A stretch of 20,590 nucleotides of DNA from JACJVV01 sp047602755. GTDB lineage: Archaea; Nanobdellota; Nanobdellia; Woesearchaeales; JACJVV01. A program made the translations under genes and the position numbers. Below are positions 6,475 to 15,468 of the stretch, piece after piece. The notes beneath the pieces were generated by a model. The model searched no databases and was not told the origin of the DNA. It saw nothing but the letters and a program-made list of their open reading frames with translations. The stretch spans positions 1 through 20,590 of the forward strand of contig JBLKOM010000011.1 of the NCBI GenBank assembly GCA_047602755.1, read 5' to 3'. Within the stretch, counting starts at the first letter, position 1. The number at the start of each line of letters is the position of its first letter.

Positions 6475-7455
6475 TTAATAACCTTGAGACTTTCTAAGAC
6501 TAATTAATTCATTATTTACATCATTCAACTTAACATAATCAGTAAAAACACCTGCACATTTATCATACATTAAACAACCATTGCAAGCATCTACTTTAAT
6601 ACGATAATTATGAAATTTATCTTTAACTTTATTAATTCCTTCTTTTACAGTTAAATTTGAATTTAAACAAAGACCAAACTCTCTTGCTGCAAAAACACTA
6701 TAATTAATAACATCACCATTAGGATCATAAAAAATTTGACCACTTGTATCAAAGATATGAACATTATTTAATTTAGAAAATTCTTTACTAAAAATACATA
6801 ATGGAAAATCTTCTATTTCAATATTATTAAATGATAAATTCTTTAAATATTTTTCAAGAACATTCAAAGAACTAATAGGTACTAATATATCAGAATAAAT
6901 AGATTTAGCATTTCCTAAAGGAACCAAATTAAAAATATCAAGATTTTTTACACCTAAATCATGTATTAAACCTAAAACTTTTTGAATATCATTAAAGGCA
7001 CCTTTCCAAAGTAAATAATTCACACAAACATTTGCATTTAAAGATATTAAATTATTAATCCCACTAATTGTTTCATCAAAACTACCTGGTACCTGAGTCC
7101 AATAATCATGATTTTTTTTATCCCCACATAAGGTAATATTAAATTGAGTAATACCTATATCTACCATTTTTTTAGCAAATGGTAAATAAGAGAATCTTCT
7201 TCCATTTGAAGTTATATATACTTCATCATATAAAGAAACAGCCTTCCTTAATATAAGAAAAATATTATCTTGAATTGTAAACTCTCCACCTGTTATATGA
7301 AGATTTTTATAACCTAACTTAAAACCTTTCTCCAAATCATCAAAAATATCATTTATATCTCTACCATTTTTTAATTTGTCAATATTATTATCTGCACAAC
7401 CTATACAATTATTATTACATCCGTTCTCAGTAGATACAAAAAATATTTTTTTCAT
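6475..7455 (-). CDS. Radical SAM enzyme, array member 5
   Basis: A 326-residue radical SAM paralog. CNNNCIGC uses Cys13, Cys17 and Cys20; then come GGEFTIQDN, TSNGRRFSYLPF, ITLCGDKKNHDYW, PGSFDETISGINNL, EDFPLC, and CNGCLMYDKCAG (Cys291, Cys294, Cys300). The Glu-Phe after GG replaces the usual Glu-Pro. I chose the ATG at 7455 (MKKIFF), because it gives the same distance to the first cysteine as in the paralogs and sits in the TTAAAATG context shared by the operon; an in-frame ATG four codons upstream (7467) is the alternative. It follows the orphan 113-residue gene after a gap of 20 bases and is closely similar to its downstream neighbour, suggesting tandem duplication. Confidence 0.75.
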   Translation of the reverse strand: MKKIFFVSTENGCNNNCIGCADNNIDKLKNGRDINDIFDDLEKGFKLGYKNLHITGGEFTIQDNIFLILRKAVSLYDEVYITSNGRRFSYLPFAKKMVDIGITQFNITLCGDKKNHDYWTQVPGSFDETISGINNLISLNANVCVNYLLWKGAFNDIQKVLGLIHDLGVKNLDIFNLVPLGNAKSIYSDILVPISSLNVLEKYLKNLSFNNIEIEDFPLCIFSKEFSKLNNVHIFDTSGQIFYDPNGDVINYSVFAAREFGLCLNSNLTVKEGINKVKDKFHNYRIKVDACNGCLMYDKCAGVFTDYVKLNDVNNELISLRKSQGY

Positions 7456-7475
7456 TTTAATTAACATTTAAGCTA

Positions 7476-7817
7476 TTATATAACCAAGACAGGCTTATAG
7501 AATATATAGCTAAAATAGATATCATTAGTAATACAATTAAAGATAGATACATCATATAACATTGTTTTCAATTCAGGTTTGAGATTATACCTAATTTGTT
7601 TAACTAATTCTAAATATTTATTTACATTTTTATGTATAAAAATTACAAAAACACCAACACTTCTATAAAATTTTATTTTTTCAAAACGGAATATATCATA
7701 ACCTATTGAATATTGAATTTTCATATCAGGAAGTTTTTCATTAATTAATTTAATACCTATTGGATTTAGAAATGCAACATCCTTTAAATTCTGATTGTAT
7801 CCAATTGAAAATTTCAT
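7476..7817 (-). CDS. Orphan 113-residue protein inside the radical SAM operon
   Basis: This small protein (start MKFSIGYNQNL) has no radical SAM motif and no cysteine cluster (one Cys near the end). It alternates short hydrophobic strands with basic helices, for example SVGVFVIFIHKNVNKYLELV, and looks like a compact alpha/beta protein. I do not recognise it. The first line has a faint resemblance to the beginning of U32-family peptidase-like proteins (KFSVGYN), which I would treat only as a lead. The ATG at 7817 lies one base after the stop of the upstream radical SAM gene, exactly the coupling seen between other genes of this operon. The frame stays open further upstream into that gene, but the coupling and start context favour 7817. 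It may be a partner or recognition subunit for the adjacent enzymes (inference). Confidence 0.6.
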   Translation of the reverse strand: MKFSIGYNQNLKDVAFLNPIGIKLINEKLPDMKIQYSIGYDIFRFEKIKFYRSVGVFVIFIHKNVNKYLELVKQIRYNLKPELKTMLYDVSIFNCITNDIYFSYIFYKPVLVI

Positions 7818-7818
7818 T

Positions 7819-8862
7819 TTATAACCCTTTAATATTTTTATTAAATAAATTATTAATCTGGTTTTGTAATCTCTCATAACCCATAAATTCAATATAATCA
7901 TTAAATATACCATTACATTTATTCTCATAAATACATTCTTTACACTTTTCGATTTTTTTCACATAAATGTTAAAAAGTCTACAAACATTCTGAATATTAT
8001 CCTGTATATTAATATTTGAAAATATATCTATACCTGATTGTTTTAAATAAGCTGCACCATAGGAACTTATAAGATTATTATCTATAGATATATTACCACT
8101 TGAATTAACAATTTTAATATTTTTAGAATTATGAATTAAATATGAAAAAGTGCAAAAAGGAAAATCTTCTAAAGTTATTTTATTAAAATTATTTTTATAA
8201 GATAATAAACTTTTATTAAGATAATCTAATTTTTCAAGATTAAAAGTTAAAGAATTATATTTTTCTTGACCAAATCCTATAGGATTTATATTAAGAAAAA
8301 CAACAGACTTAACATTTAAACTTAATAATAGATCTAAAAAATTATTAACATGTTTATAATTACCTCTCCACAAAACGCAATTAATATTTACATTAACATT
8401 ATTTTTTATAAGATTTTTTATTCCATTTACAGTTTGTTCAAATGAACCTGGTGTTTTAGTCCATAGCTCATGCGTTTTTGCATCATGCCCATGTAATGAA
8501 ATATTAATAAGACTAATATCTAATTTAGCTATTTTTTGTACAAATAAATTATAATGAAACATTCTTCCATTGGAAGTAATAGCCACTGAATCAAATAATT
8601 TCTTAGAAAAAGTTATTAATTTAAAAAAATCTTTTCTTAATGTTATTTCTCCTCCAAAAAAATGAACTTCTTTATAACCTTGCCTTTTACATTTTTTTAA
8701 TTCTAACAATATTTTTTTAGTAGACAAACTGTTATAATTCTCAGAAGGGGTACTACAACCAACACAACAATTATTACATATTCCACCTAATGTCAAAAAA
8801 GTTGTAGGATTATCAGAATCAGATTTTAATACAATTGCATTATTTTTTATAAATTTAGTCAT
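7819..8862 (-). CDS. Radical SAM enzyme, array member 3
   Basis: A 347-residue paralog with an N-terminal extension of about 16 residues compared with its neighbours. The cluster motif is CNNCCVGC (Cys29, Cys33, Cys36, with an extra Cys32 inside). It continues with FFGGEITLRKDF, TSNGRMFHYNLF, ISLHGHDAKTHELWT, TPGSFEQTVNGIKNL, EDFPFC and CKECIYENKCNG (Cys307, Cys310, Cys316) with NDYIEFMG. The HGHDAKTHELW...TPGSF block is shared almost unchanged with array member 2 and with the GT9 fusion protein, marking one family. It starts two bases after the stop of the preceding gene. The only available ATG before the motif is at 8862. Confidence 0.75.
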   Translation of the reverse strand: MTKFIKNNAIVLKSDSDNPTTFLTLGGICNNCCVGCSTPSENYNSLSTKKILLELKKCKRQGYKEVHFFGGEITLRKDFFKLITFSKKLFDSVAITSNGRMFHYNLFVQKIAKLDISLINISLHGHDAKTHELWTKTPGSFEQTVNGIKNLIKNNVNVNINCVLWRGNYKHVNNFLDLLLSLNVKSVVFLNINPIGFGQEKYNSLTFNLEKLDYLNKSLLSYKNNFNKITLEDFPFCTFSYLIHNSKNIKIVNSSGNISIDNNLISSYGAAYLKQSGIDIFSNINIQDNIQNVCRLFNIYVKKIEKCKECIYENKCNGIFNDYIEFMGYERLQNQINNLFNKNIKGL

Positions 8863-8864
8863 TT

Positions 8865-9857
8865 TTATTTAACATACTTAATAATATTTTCTGAATAAAA
8901 ATTTTTTAGCTGGTGATCTGCAGTTTTTGAACCAAAAAGATAAACATATTGCTTAAATATACCATTGCACTCAATTGTATATTTACACCTATTACATATA
9001 TCAAATTTTACAAAATAAGAATTTGAAATTTGCTTTATATAATTTATTCTTTTTTTAAGAAAAGATATATTATTAATATCGACACCCTGATCTATTAAAA
9101 CTACCCCTGGATATGTTGCTAATAATCCATCTTCAAAGCTATATTTACCATATGAATAATTAATACTAATATTTTCTTTTTCAACTACATTGTAAGGTAT
9201 AACACAAAAAGGAAAATCTTCAATATTAATAATATCAAAATAAATAGAATTATTAATTATCGAATTAAATACATTTTTCAAATGAGAAAAATTAAAAAAG
9301 ACGTGTTTAGAATTAATTCTAGCATTTGCAGTTGGAATAACATTAGAAATTCTAATATTTTTAACTCCTAAATTAGCAACATAAATTAAAAAATTATTGA
9401 TATATTTATAATTACTTTTCCATAAGATATAAACAACCATTATATTTAGATTATATCTTAAAGCATTCTTTATTCCTTTAACTGTTTGATTAAAAGAGCC
9501 TGGTGTTCTAGTCCACAACTCATGTGTTTTGCTGTTATGCCCACACAAACTAATATATATACAAGATATTTTAAAATTAGAAAGTTTCATAACAAAACTA
9601 TAATTTGATAACATTCTTCCATTTGTCATTATAGAAACACTTTCAAAAAGTTCAAATGCAACTTCTAAAACAGAAAAAAAGCATTTAAATATAGTAAATT
9701 CCCCACCTGATAATAAGATTGTTTGAAATCCTTGACTCTTTGCTTGCCTCATCTTAAGCAAAAAAAATTGCAAAGAATTATTAGATACTTTAGTCTTACA
9801 ACAACCTATACAATTATTATTACAATAATTATCTATTTCAAGGTAAAAAGTTTTCAT
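8865..9857 (-). CDS. Radical SAM enzyme, array member 2
   Basis: A 330-residue paralog: CNNNCIGCC (Cys12, Cys16, Cys19), LLSGGEFTIFKCF, MTNGRMLSNYSF, ISLCGHNSKTHELWT, TPGSFNQTVKGIKNA, EDFPFC and CNRCKYTIECNG (Cys288, Cys291, Cys297) with KQYVYLFG. The first gene of the operon ends 32 bases before this start, a larger gap than between later members. The start at 9857 places the first cysteine at residue 12, as in its relatives. Function is unknown beyond radical SAM chemistry with one probable auxiliary cluster. Confidence 0.75.
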   Translation of the reverse strand: MKTFYLEIDNYCNNNCIGCCKTKVSNNSLQFFLLKMRQAKSQGFQTILLSGGEFTIFKCFFSVLEVAFELFESVSIMTNGRMLSNYSFVMKLSNFKISCIYISLCGHNSKTHELWTRTPGSFNQTVKGIKNALRYNLNIMVVYILWKSNYKYINNFLIYVANLGVKNIRISNVIPTANARINSKHVFFNFSHLKNVFNSIINNSIYFDIINIEDFPFCVIPYNVVEKENISINYSYGKYSFEDGLLATYPGVVLIDQGVDINNISFLKKRINYIKQISNSYFVKFDICNRCKYTIECNGIFKQYVYLFGSKTADHQLKNFYSENIIKYVK

Positions 9858-9889
9858 TTTAATTTCTTTTTAAATTAGTTTTAGATTAA

Positions 9890-10771
9890 TTAAACATTTT
9901 TTTGTTGAAGGAATACTTCATTATAATAATCAGGAAAACCAACACATTCAGACTTAAATTTACAATTATTACACTTTCTCAAATAAACAAATTCCTGTTT
10001 TTCTTTTTCACTATCAAAATATAAAACTTCATTAACATCAATAAAATCCTCTAAAAAGGCTGGATTATTAATCTTTGCATCTACAACCAAACTATGATAA
10101 TCTTTATCGATATAACATAAAGGAATATGGCTGATTTTAAAATTAATACTATTCAAAGAACAAAACTTTAATGCATTATTTAAATATGGTTTCAATAAAT
10201 CATAATTAACAGCATTCTTTTTTATCATATCATAACTTTGAGTACATTTCTGAATATAAGAAAAGTAAATAACTATTTTAGGTGAAATTTTATTCAAAAA
10301 TTTACATATATCGACAAGAGTTTTATAATTTAGCTTAGTAATAACAATAACAACTTCAATATTAAGCACATCAATATGTTTTACTAAATTCTTTAAACCT
10401 AATACAGCATATTTAAAAGATAAAGGATTACGAGTTATTGATGTATACTCACTTTTTAGACCACTAAAATTTATAATTACATTATTAATTCCTGAAGAAG
10501 CAATTTTTAAAGCAATTGCTTCATTAATCAAAGTAGCGTTAGTTTGCAGATGCACTTTAAGATTGCGCTTTTTTAATAATCTAATAACATTAAACAAATT
10601 TGGATACATTAATGTTTCACCACCTGATACAATAACAGTATCAACACGAGAATCTAAAAACTTCACTTTAGAATAAACATCATCTAAAGAAAGTTGATCA
10701 AAAGAACAAACCCTTGCACAAAATACACAATTATTATTACATTTATTAGTTAATTGAAGTAAATAAAACAT
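9890..10771 (-). CDS. Radical SAM enzyme, array member 1 (first gene of operon)
   Basis: The shortest (293 aa) and most divergent member of the array. CNNNCVFC uses Cys11, Cys15 and Cys18, followed by VSGGETLMYPN, QTNATLINEAIA in place of the TNGR block, NPLSFKYAVLGLKNLV in place of the GSF block, HIPLC and CNNCKFKSECVG (Cys267, Cys270, Cys276). It carries the auxiliary-cluster cysteines but lacks the histidine-containing block HxxxHD, so its substrate may differ from that of the others. It is the first gene of a minus-strand operon, behind a TATA box at 10821-10827. The intergenic region upstream is shared with the divergently transcribed membrane protein gene. Confidence 0.75.
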   Translation of the reverse strand: MFYLLQLTNKCNNNCVFCARVCSFDQLSLDDVYSKVKFLDSRVDTVIVSGGETLMYPNLFNVIRLLKKRNLKVHLQTNATLINEAIALKIASSGINNVIINFSGLKSEYTSITRNPLSFKYAVLGLKNLVKHIDVLNIEVVIVITKLNYKTLVDICKFLNKISPKIVIYFSYIQKCTQSYDMIKKNAVNYDLLKPYLNNALKFCSLNSINFKISHIPLCYIDKDYHSLVVDAKINNPAFLEDFIDVNEVLYFDSEKEKQEFVYLRKCNNCKFKSECVGFPDYYNEVFLQQKNV

Positions 10772-10820
10772 AAACTGTAAAAATAGATAGAAATTATTAA
10801 ATCTTTTGTATTGTTTCTTA

Positions 10821-10848
10821 ATATATACCGAATTTTACAAAATTTATA
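10821..10848. promoter_or_regulatory. Divergent promoter region between radical SAM operon and membrane protein gene
   Basis: On the minus strand TATATAT occupies 10827-10821, giving a probable start near 10798 and a 27-base leader for the radical SAM operon. On the plus strand TTTATAG at 10843-10849 would start a transcript near 10873 for the gene at 10884. The two boxes are about 20 bases apart, so the two directions may be controlled together. Confidence 0.45.
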
Positions 10849-10883
10849 GAAATATTAATAAATAGGAAAAAAAATAAAACTAG

Positions 10884-11630
10884 ATGAATAAAAAATTATT
10901 AGTAATAACAGGAGTTATAATTCTAATCTCTATCCTAATATTGTTTCTATATCTAAGCAATAAAGATAGTTATGAACCAGAAATCACATTAAGTTTTGAA
11001 GATAGTATTAGAACAGAATTAGCAAATGAGGCCTATATGACTTGTGAAAGATTAAGAGCAAATGGTGATAGAGAAAAATGTGAAGAAATATACAATAACC
11101 CAATATTTTCTAATTATACAAATGGAATAAATGTTGAATCTGAGATAAAGGAATGTGTAATTCAAAGTGCATACATAAAAGCAATAAAATCCGGTAATAC
11201 AGATAACTGCAAAGCTATCAAAGAACTAGATGAATATGATGATGATGAACTAGAAACTAAATATATACAAGGATGTAAAGATGCTATACTAATTACAAGT
11301 GTAAAAAATGAAAAAGATTGTGTAGGATTAGCTATTGAAAAAGATAATATTTATAACATATGTTTAGAATATATTAAATTTAGAGAGGATCCATCAATAA
11401 TTCATACTGAAGAAGTAGAATTTTTAAAAAATATTGATGGTCTAGGAGCATTAGTGTTATGGACAGCATACACCACTAATAATATAGAATTCTGTAATTT
11501 AATTGATCCTACAAAGTATAAATGGTATGCTTATAAGACATGTGTATATGAAGTATTAGATGGAAATGTTGAAGACAATTTCTGCGCAGATTACCCTGAA
11601 ATAAGTGTATATACAAATTTCATTATTTAA
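10884..11630 (+). CDS. Membrane-anchored Cys-containing helical protein
   Basis: A 248-residue protein of unknown function. Residues about 5-24 form a single hydrophobic segment (LLVITGVIILISILILFLYL) after two lysines, an N-terminal anchor or uncleaved signal that would put the rest outside the cell. The remainder is acidic and probably all-helical, with regularly spaced cysteines in units resembling 'C..i....A....N...C..I' (CVIQSAYIKAIKSGNTDNCK; CKDAI...NEKDCVGLA; CLEYI). This suggests TPR-like helical repeats pinned by disulfides. No enzymatic motif is visible. It lies alone between the radical SAM operon and the glycosyltransferase operon and could be the surface protein served by one of them, but nothing in the sequence proves that. 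Confidence 0.65.
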   Translation: MNKKLLVITGVIILISILILFLYLSNKDSYEPEITLSFEDSIRTELANEAYMTCERLRANGDREKCEEIYNNPIFSNYTNGINVESEIKECVIQSAYIKAIKSGNTDNCKAIKELDEYDDDELETKYIQGCKDAILITSVKNEKDCVGLAIEKDNIYNICLEYIKFREDPSIIHTEEVEFLKNIDGLGALVLWTAYTTNNIEFCNLIDPTKYKWYAYKTCVYEVLDGNVEDNFCADYPEISVYTNFII

Positions 11631-11762
11631 GCAATAAAATAAATTTAATTATATGCATAAATGAAATTAAAAAAATAAACTATTTCTAGGGAAAGTGTAT
11701 ATAAATTACATCATATTACAATACCATAAAAAAACAAAAAAATAATTTTAATCAATTAAAAA

Positions 11763-11771
11763 TATATAAAA
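11763..11771 (+). promoter_or_regulatory. TATA box for the glycosyltransferase operon
   Basis: TATATAAAA begins 30 bases before the ATG at 11793, consistent with a leaderless transcript. A second box, TATATAAAT at 11698-11706 preceded by the purine-rich GGGAAAG (a BRE-like element), would begin a transcript near 11727. The intervening sequence 11631-11792 is otherwise A-rich and shows no gene. Confidence 0.55.
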
Positions 11772-11792
11772 AGTAAAATAATAATTAATAAA

Positions 11793-12809
11793 ATGATATA
11801 CATAAATTTCTTAAAAAAAAGAGAAAAATTCTATATTAAATTACCCAAACAGTTCTATGATATAAATAATATAATACTAGCAAAGAATAAGTTAAATAAA
11901 GAAATTAAATTATCATATAATTTTAATAAAGACAAAAAATACATATTATTAAAAATAACAAAAATAAAAAATGATTTTAAAAATTCAATTATTGAATTTT
12001 TCTCCATAATTAATAATTACCCAAATTATTACAATTACAGAAACATAAAATATAATAACTCAAAAAAACCTTTAATTTCTTGTATTATATTATTAACAAT
12101 GAATGATTTTTTTGTAAAAAACCAACTAATTCCTAGCATAATCAAAAATAGTAAGAAATATGATATTGAAATAATAATCGTAGATAATAGTGAATTAAAT
12201 AGAAGTAAAAATTTTAAAAAATTTAAATATATTATGTCAGAAAAAAACCATATTCCTAAAGCATTAAATTTAGGTGCGAAAAATGCAAAAGGAGAATATC
12301 TTGCATTTTTTCAAGATGATGTTATATTAACAGATAATCAATGGATTAATAAGATTAAGGGCAAACTAAATAATAAAGTATATGTACTAACAACAAAATT
12401 AAATGATATCATTGCAAGAAATGAATTATTAATAATTAAAAAAAAAAAATTTCAAGAAGTAAAGGGTTATGATGAAAATATAAAACGCTGGCAAGAAGAT
12501 ATTGATTTCTCATTCAATATATTAAATAGAGGAAAAGAAATAAATAAAATAGATATAAAAACTGTACATTTTAATGGTATAAGCAGCATACTAATAATGA
12601 ACAATAAAATAAAAGAACTAATTTCATATAATATTCTATCAAGTAAAATATTAAGAGGATGCCATGAATATTATTTAAACATAAATAATAATGATATATT
12701 AAAAGAAGAATTTAGAAATAATTATAGTTATTTAAAAAAAAAATATGAAAAAGAATTAGTAAAAAGAATAAGTAAAAAAAAACTAAAAGAATATATCCCA
12801 TTAAACTAA
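11793..12809 (+). CDS. Family 2-like glycosyltransferase (first of two paralogs)
   Basis: A 338-residue GT-A fold glycosyltransferase. Residues about 1-90 form an N-terminal domain I do not recognise. The catalytic domain starts at PLISCIILLTMND, followed by IEIIIVDNS, then HIPKALNLGAKNAKGEYLAF and QDDV, which takes the place of the DxD nucleotide-sugar/metal site. The motif QEDIDFSFNIL further on matches the (E/Q)D.D acceptor-side motif of GT2 enzymes. It lacks transmembrane segments, so it probably acts at the cytoplasmic face. It shares its whole architecture, including the N-terminal domain, with the next gene six bases downstream. The sugar and acceptor are unknown. Confidence 0.7.
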   Translation: MIYINFLKKREKFYIKLPKQFYDINNIILAKNKLNKEIKLSYNFNKDKKYILLKITKIKNDFKNSIIEFFSIINNYPNYYNYRNIKYNNSKKPLISCIILLTMNDFFVKNQLIPSIIKNSKKYDIEIIIVDNSELNRSKNFKKFKYIMSEKNHIPKALNLGAKNAKGEYLAFFQDDVILTDNQWINKIKGKLNNKVYVLTTKLNDIIARNELLIIKKKKFQEVKGYDENIKRWQEDIDFSFNILNRGKEINKIDIKTVHFNGISSILIMNNKIKELISYNILSSKILRGCHEYYLNINNNDILKEEFRNNYSYLKKKYEKELVKRISKKKLKEYIPLN

Positions 12810-12815
12810 GTTAAA

Positions 12816-13967
12816 ATGAGTGAAATTAAACTAAAAATAAATAAAAATACTTTTTTTATAAAGTTACCAATTGAATATTATAACCTAAACAATATAAAGC
12901 TAGCTAGATTAAAATTAAAAAATAAAATAAGAATAGTGCATAAAATACATTCAAAATATCATTTATTAAAGATTACAACAAATAATAAAGAAAAAGATAG
13001 TTTAATTATACAATTTTTCTCAATAATTAATAATTTTCCAAATTATTACGACTATAAAAAAGATAAATTTACAAATTCTAAAAAACCAATAGTATCTTGC
13101 ATAATAGTATTGACTATGAATGATGAATTTATAAAAAACCAAACCATACCAAGTATTATACAAAATAGCAAGAAATACCCCATTGAAATAATAATAGTAT
13201 ATAATGGTGATAAAAAGATAAAAAAAATAAAAAATGTGAAAAATATAAAATCCTTAAAATTTCATGCAACAAAAGCATTAAATAAAGCTGCAAAATTGTC
13301 AAAAGGTAAGTATTTAGCATTTTTTCATGATGATGTTATACTAAACGACTCAAAATGGATTGAAAAAAGCATAAAAAACCTAAATAAAACTAATGTATAT
13401 GCAGTAACTCCAACAATCAAAGAACAAGTTGCCAGGAATGAACCGCTTGTTATAAAAAAGAGTACATTTAATTTACTAAAAGGATATGATGAGAAATTAT
13501 CACTAGGACAAGAAGATACCGAGTTTACAATTAGAATACTATCAAAAAATAAAAAAATAAAAAAAATTAATATCAATAAATATCATTTTGGTGGATTAAG
13601 CACAATTCTAGCAATGAGTAATAATCATAAACAAATAAAAGAACTAATTAAATATAATATTTTATCGATAGATATGCTTCATCAAATACATCAATACTAT
13701 ATTAAGAAAATGAAAGAAAATAAAAGAATATATAATGAATTTATTAAAAATTATGTTTATATTTTATTTAAATATAAAAAAGAATCAAATAAAAAAACAA
13801 TTAAAATAGCAATTAAAGAAAGTATACCACCCATATTAGAAAATATAAACAAAGATAACATGAAGCAATTTCTTAAAATATACCAAACAAAATATTTTAA
13901 TAATAAGAAAAATATAAAAAAAAACTACTATGGTATTATTAATAACCTTAGACTAAAAAAACAATAA
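12816..13967 (+). CDS. Family 2-like glycosyltransferase (second paralog)
   Basis: A 383-residue paralog of the preceding gene: the same N-terminal domain (FIKLPIEYYNLNNIKLA), PIVSCIIVLTMND, IEIIIVYNG, ATKALNKAAKLSKGKYLAF, HDDV and QEDTEFTIRIL. In the usual VDN signature the Asp is replaced (VYNG), and the DxD-like site reads HDDV, so donor choice may differ from its neighbour. It carries a longer basic C-terminal tail of about 45 residues. The gap to the upstream gene is six bases and the gap to the downstream B12 radical SAM gene is one base, so the three form one operon. The pair looks like a tandem duplication followed by divergence. Confidence 0.7.
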   Translation: MSEIKLKINKNTFFIKLPIEYYNLNNIKLARLKLKNKIRIVHKIHSKYHLLKITTNNKEKDSLIIQFFSIINNFPNYYDYKKDKFTNSKKPIVSCIIVLTMNDEFIKNQTIPSIIQNSKKYPIEIIIVYNGDKKIKKIKNVKNIKSLKFHATKALNKAAKLSKGKYLAFFHDDVILNDSKWIEKSIKNLNKTNVYAVTPTIKEQVARNEPLVIKKSTFNLLKGYDEKLSLGQEDTEFTIRILSKNKKIKKININKYHFGGLSTILAMSNNHKQIKELIKYNILSIDMLHQIHQYYIKKMKENKRIYNEFIKNYVYILFKYKKESNKKTIKIAIKESIPPILENINKDNMKQFLKIYQTKYFNNKKNIKKNYYGIINNLRLKKQ

Positions 13968-13968
13968 A

Positions 13969-15468
13969 ATGAAAATACTATTCATATTCCCTAATTTAGG
14001 TGGTAGTCCTGGTTTTAATACAGGTATACCCATTCTATCTGCAATTCTAAAAAAGAAAAAGCATAAAATAAAACTGATTCATCTTAATGAAAGAATGGGA
14101 TATGACTTTGATTTAAACAGAATTAAAAAAGATATAATAAAATTCTCACCAGATTTAATAGGAATATCAGCAAATACAAACCAATTCCATATCGGAATTA
14201 AAATTGCAAAAGAAATAAAAAAACAATACAAAAATACACCTATAGTGTTTGGAGGAGTTCATCCAACATTAAACCCTATGGAAACATTAAAACATAAATG
14301 TGTTGATATGATTATTATTGGTGAAGCTGAAATAGCCTTACCTAAATTAATTGAAAGTATAGAAAATAAACAAGACTTCAAAAATGTAAATAATTTATGG
14401 TATAGAGAAAATAATAAAATAATAAAAAATAAATTAAATAAATACGCGGATTTACAAAAAATACCATTTATGGATGTTTCAATATATAACTATCAAAAAC
14501 TAATAAATATTAGAAAAGGTTGGATAGAAATAGTACTTAATAGAGGTTGCCCATATAACTGCACATATTGCTTTAATAAACCTTACAAAGAAATTTATAA
14601 CAAATGTAAAAAAGAAGATTTAGGAACATATGTTAGAACAGGAAATTATACTAAAACCATTAATGGAATAAAAAAGATATTAAATAGATATAAAAATATT
14701 AAATGCATTAGCTTCGGTGATGATGATTTCTTACTACATCCAAAAATTATTAATTTTTTAGACATGTACATAAAAGAAATTAAAATACCTTTTGTAATAA
14801 ATGCTAATTTAAAATCAATAACTGTAGAAAAACTAAAAAAACTAAAAAAAGCAAAATGTAAAATAGTAAGAATTGGAATAGAATCAGGAAATGAAAAAAT
14901 TAGAGAAGATATACTTAATAGATATATAACTAATGAAGAAATAATAAAGAAAATTGAATTAATCAAAAAAGCAAAGTTAAAAGTATTATCATACAATATG
15001 ATAGGACTTCCTACTGAGAATAAAAAAAAAATAAATGACACTATTAAACTAAATGTAGATTCAAAAGTAGATATTGTTAGAATTAGTACATTTTATCCTT
15101 ATGAAAAAACAAAAATATATACTATATGCAAGAATTTAAATTTATTAAAGACCAAAAAAAATAATAGTTTAACATATTATGATGATACTATCTTAGATTT
15201 CAATGATAAATTTAAGTTACATGTAAGTAAAATACAAAAATATTTTGATTGTTATCTTAACTATAACATTAAAGAAATATCCAAATTATATAAACCTCTA
15301 ATTCAAAAAATAGAAAAATTAGATCGACATGAATTCTTAAATAAATCTATTCAAAAAGAATTAGACTCTGAAAGAAAAAAAGTTATAAAAAAACTAAATA
15401 AAGAAAAAAAAACACATTATAAAATAGAATTTGCATCTTATTTTGCAGTTAGGAAAGAATACAAATAA
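13969..15468 (+). CDS. B12-binding-domain radical SAM enzyme (class B type)
   Basis: A 499-residue protein. Residues 1-140 form a cobalamin-binding-like Rossmann domain (ILFIFPNLGG; PDLIGISANTNQ; IVFGGVHPTLNP; IIGEAE). The radical SAM domain follows, with CPYNCTYC (Cys194, Cys198, Cys201), FGDDDF, IGIESGNEKIREDIL and NMIGLP. This is the architecture of BchE/HpnP/GenK-like enzymes, many of which are methyltransferases acting at unactivated carbons. The usual DxHxxG base-off histidine motif is not evident (HLNERMG lies near the expected place), so cobalamin may be bound without a lower histidine ligand. A basic ~100-residue C-terminal region is family-typical but unassigned. Encoded one base after two glycosyltransferases, it may modify a glycan or lipid-linked sugar (inference). 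Confidence 0.8.
   Translation: MKILFIFPNLGGSPGFNTGIPILSAILKKKKHKIKLIHLNERMGYDFDLNRIKKDIIKFSPDLIGISANTNQFHIGIKIAKEIKKQYKNTPIVFGGVHPTLNPMETLKHKCVDMIIIGEAEIALPKLIESIENKQDFKNVNNLWYRENNKIIKNKLNKYADLQKIPFMDVSIYNYQKLINIRKGWIEIVLNRGCPYNCTYCFNKPYKEIYNKCKKEDLGTYVRTGNYTKTINGIKKILNRYKNIKCISFGDDDFLLHPKIINFLDMYIKEIKIPFVINANLKSITVEKLKKLKKAKCKIVRIGIESGNEKIREDILNRYITNEEIIKKIELIKKAKLKVLSYNMIGLPTENKKKINDTIKLNVDSKVDIVRISTFYPYEKTKIYTICKNLNLLKTKKNNSLTYYDDTILDFNDKFKLHVSKIQKYFDCYLNYNIKEISKLYKPLIQKIEKLDRHEFLNKSIQKELDSERKKVIKKLNKEKKTHYKIEFASYFAVRKEYK

Noticed and set aside
7818..7928. Longer version of the 113-residue protein starting upstream at 7928
   Set aside because: The added part lies wholly inside the end of the upstream radical SAM gene, and the ATG at 7817 has the same one-base coupling seen elsewhere in the operon.
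14646..15041. Minus-strand 131-codon frame rich in Phe/Ile/Ser
   Set aside because: It is a shadow of the Lys-rich B12 radical SAM gene, whose motifs cover this region on the plus strand.
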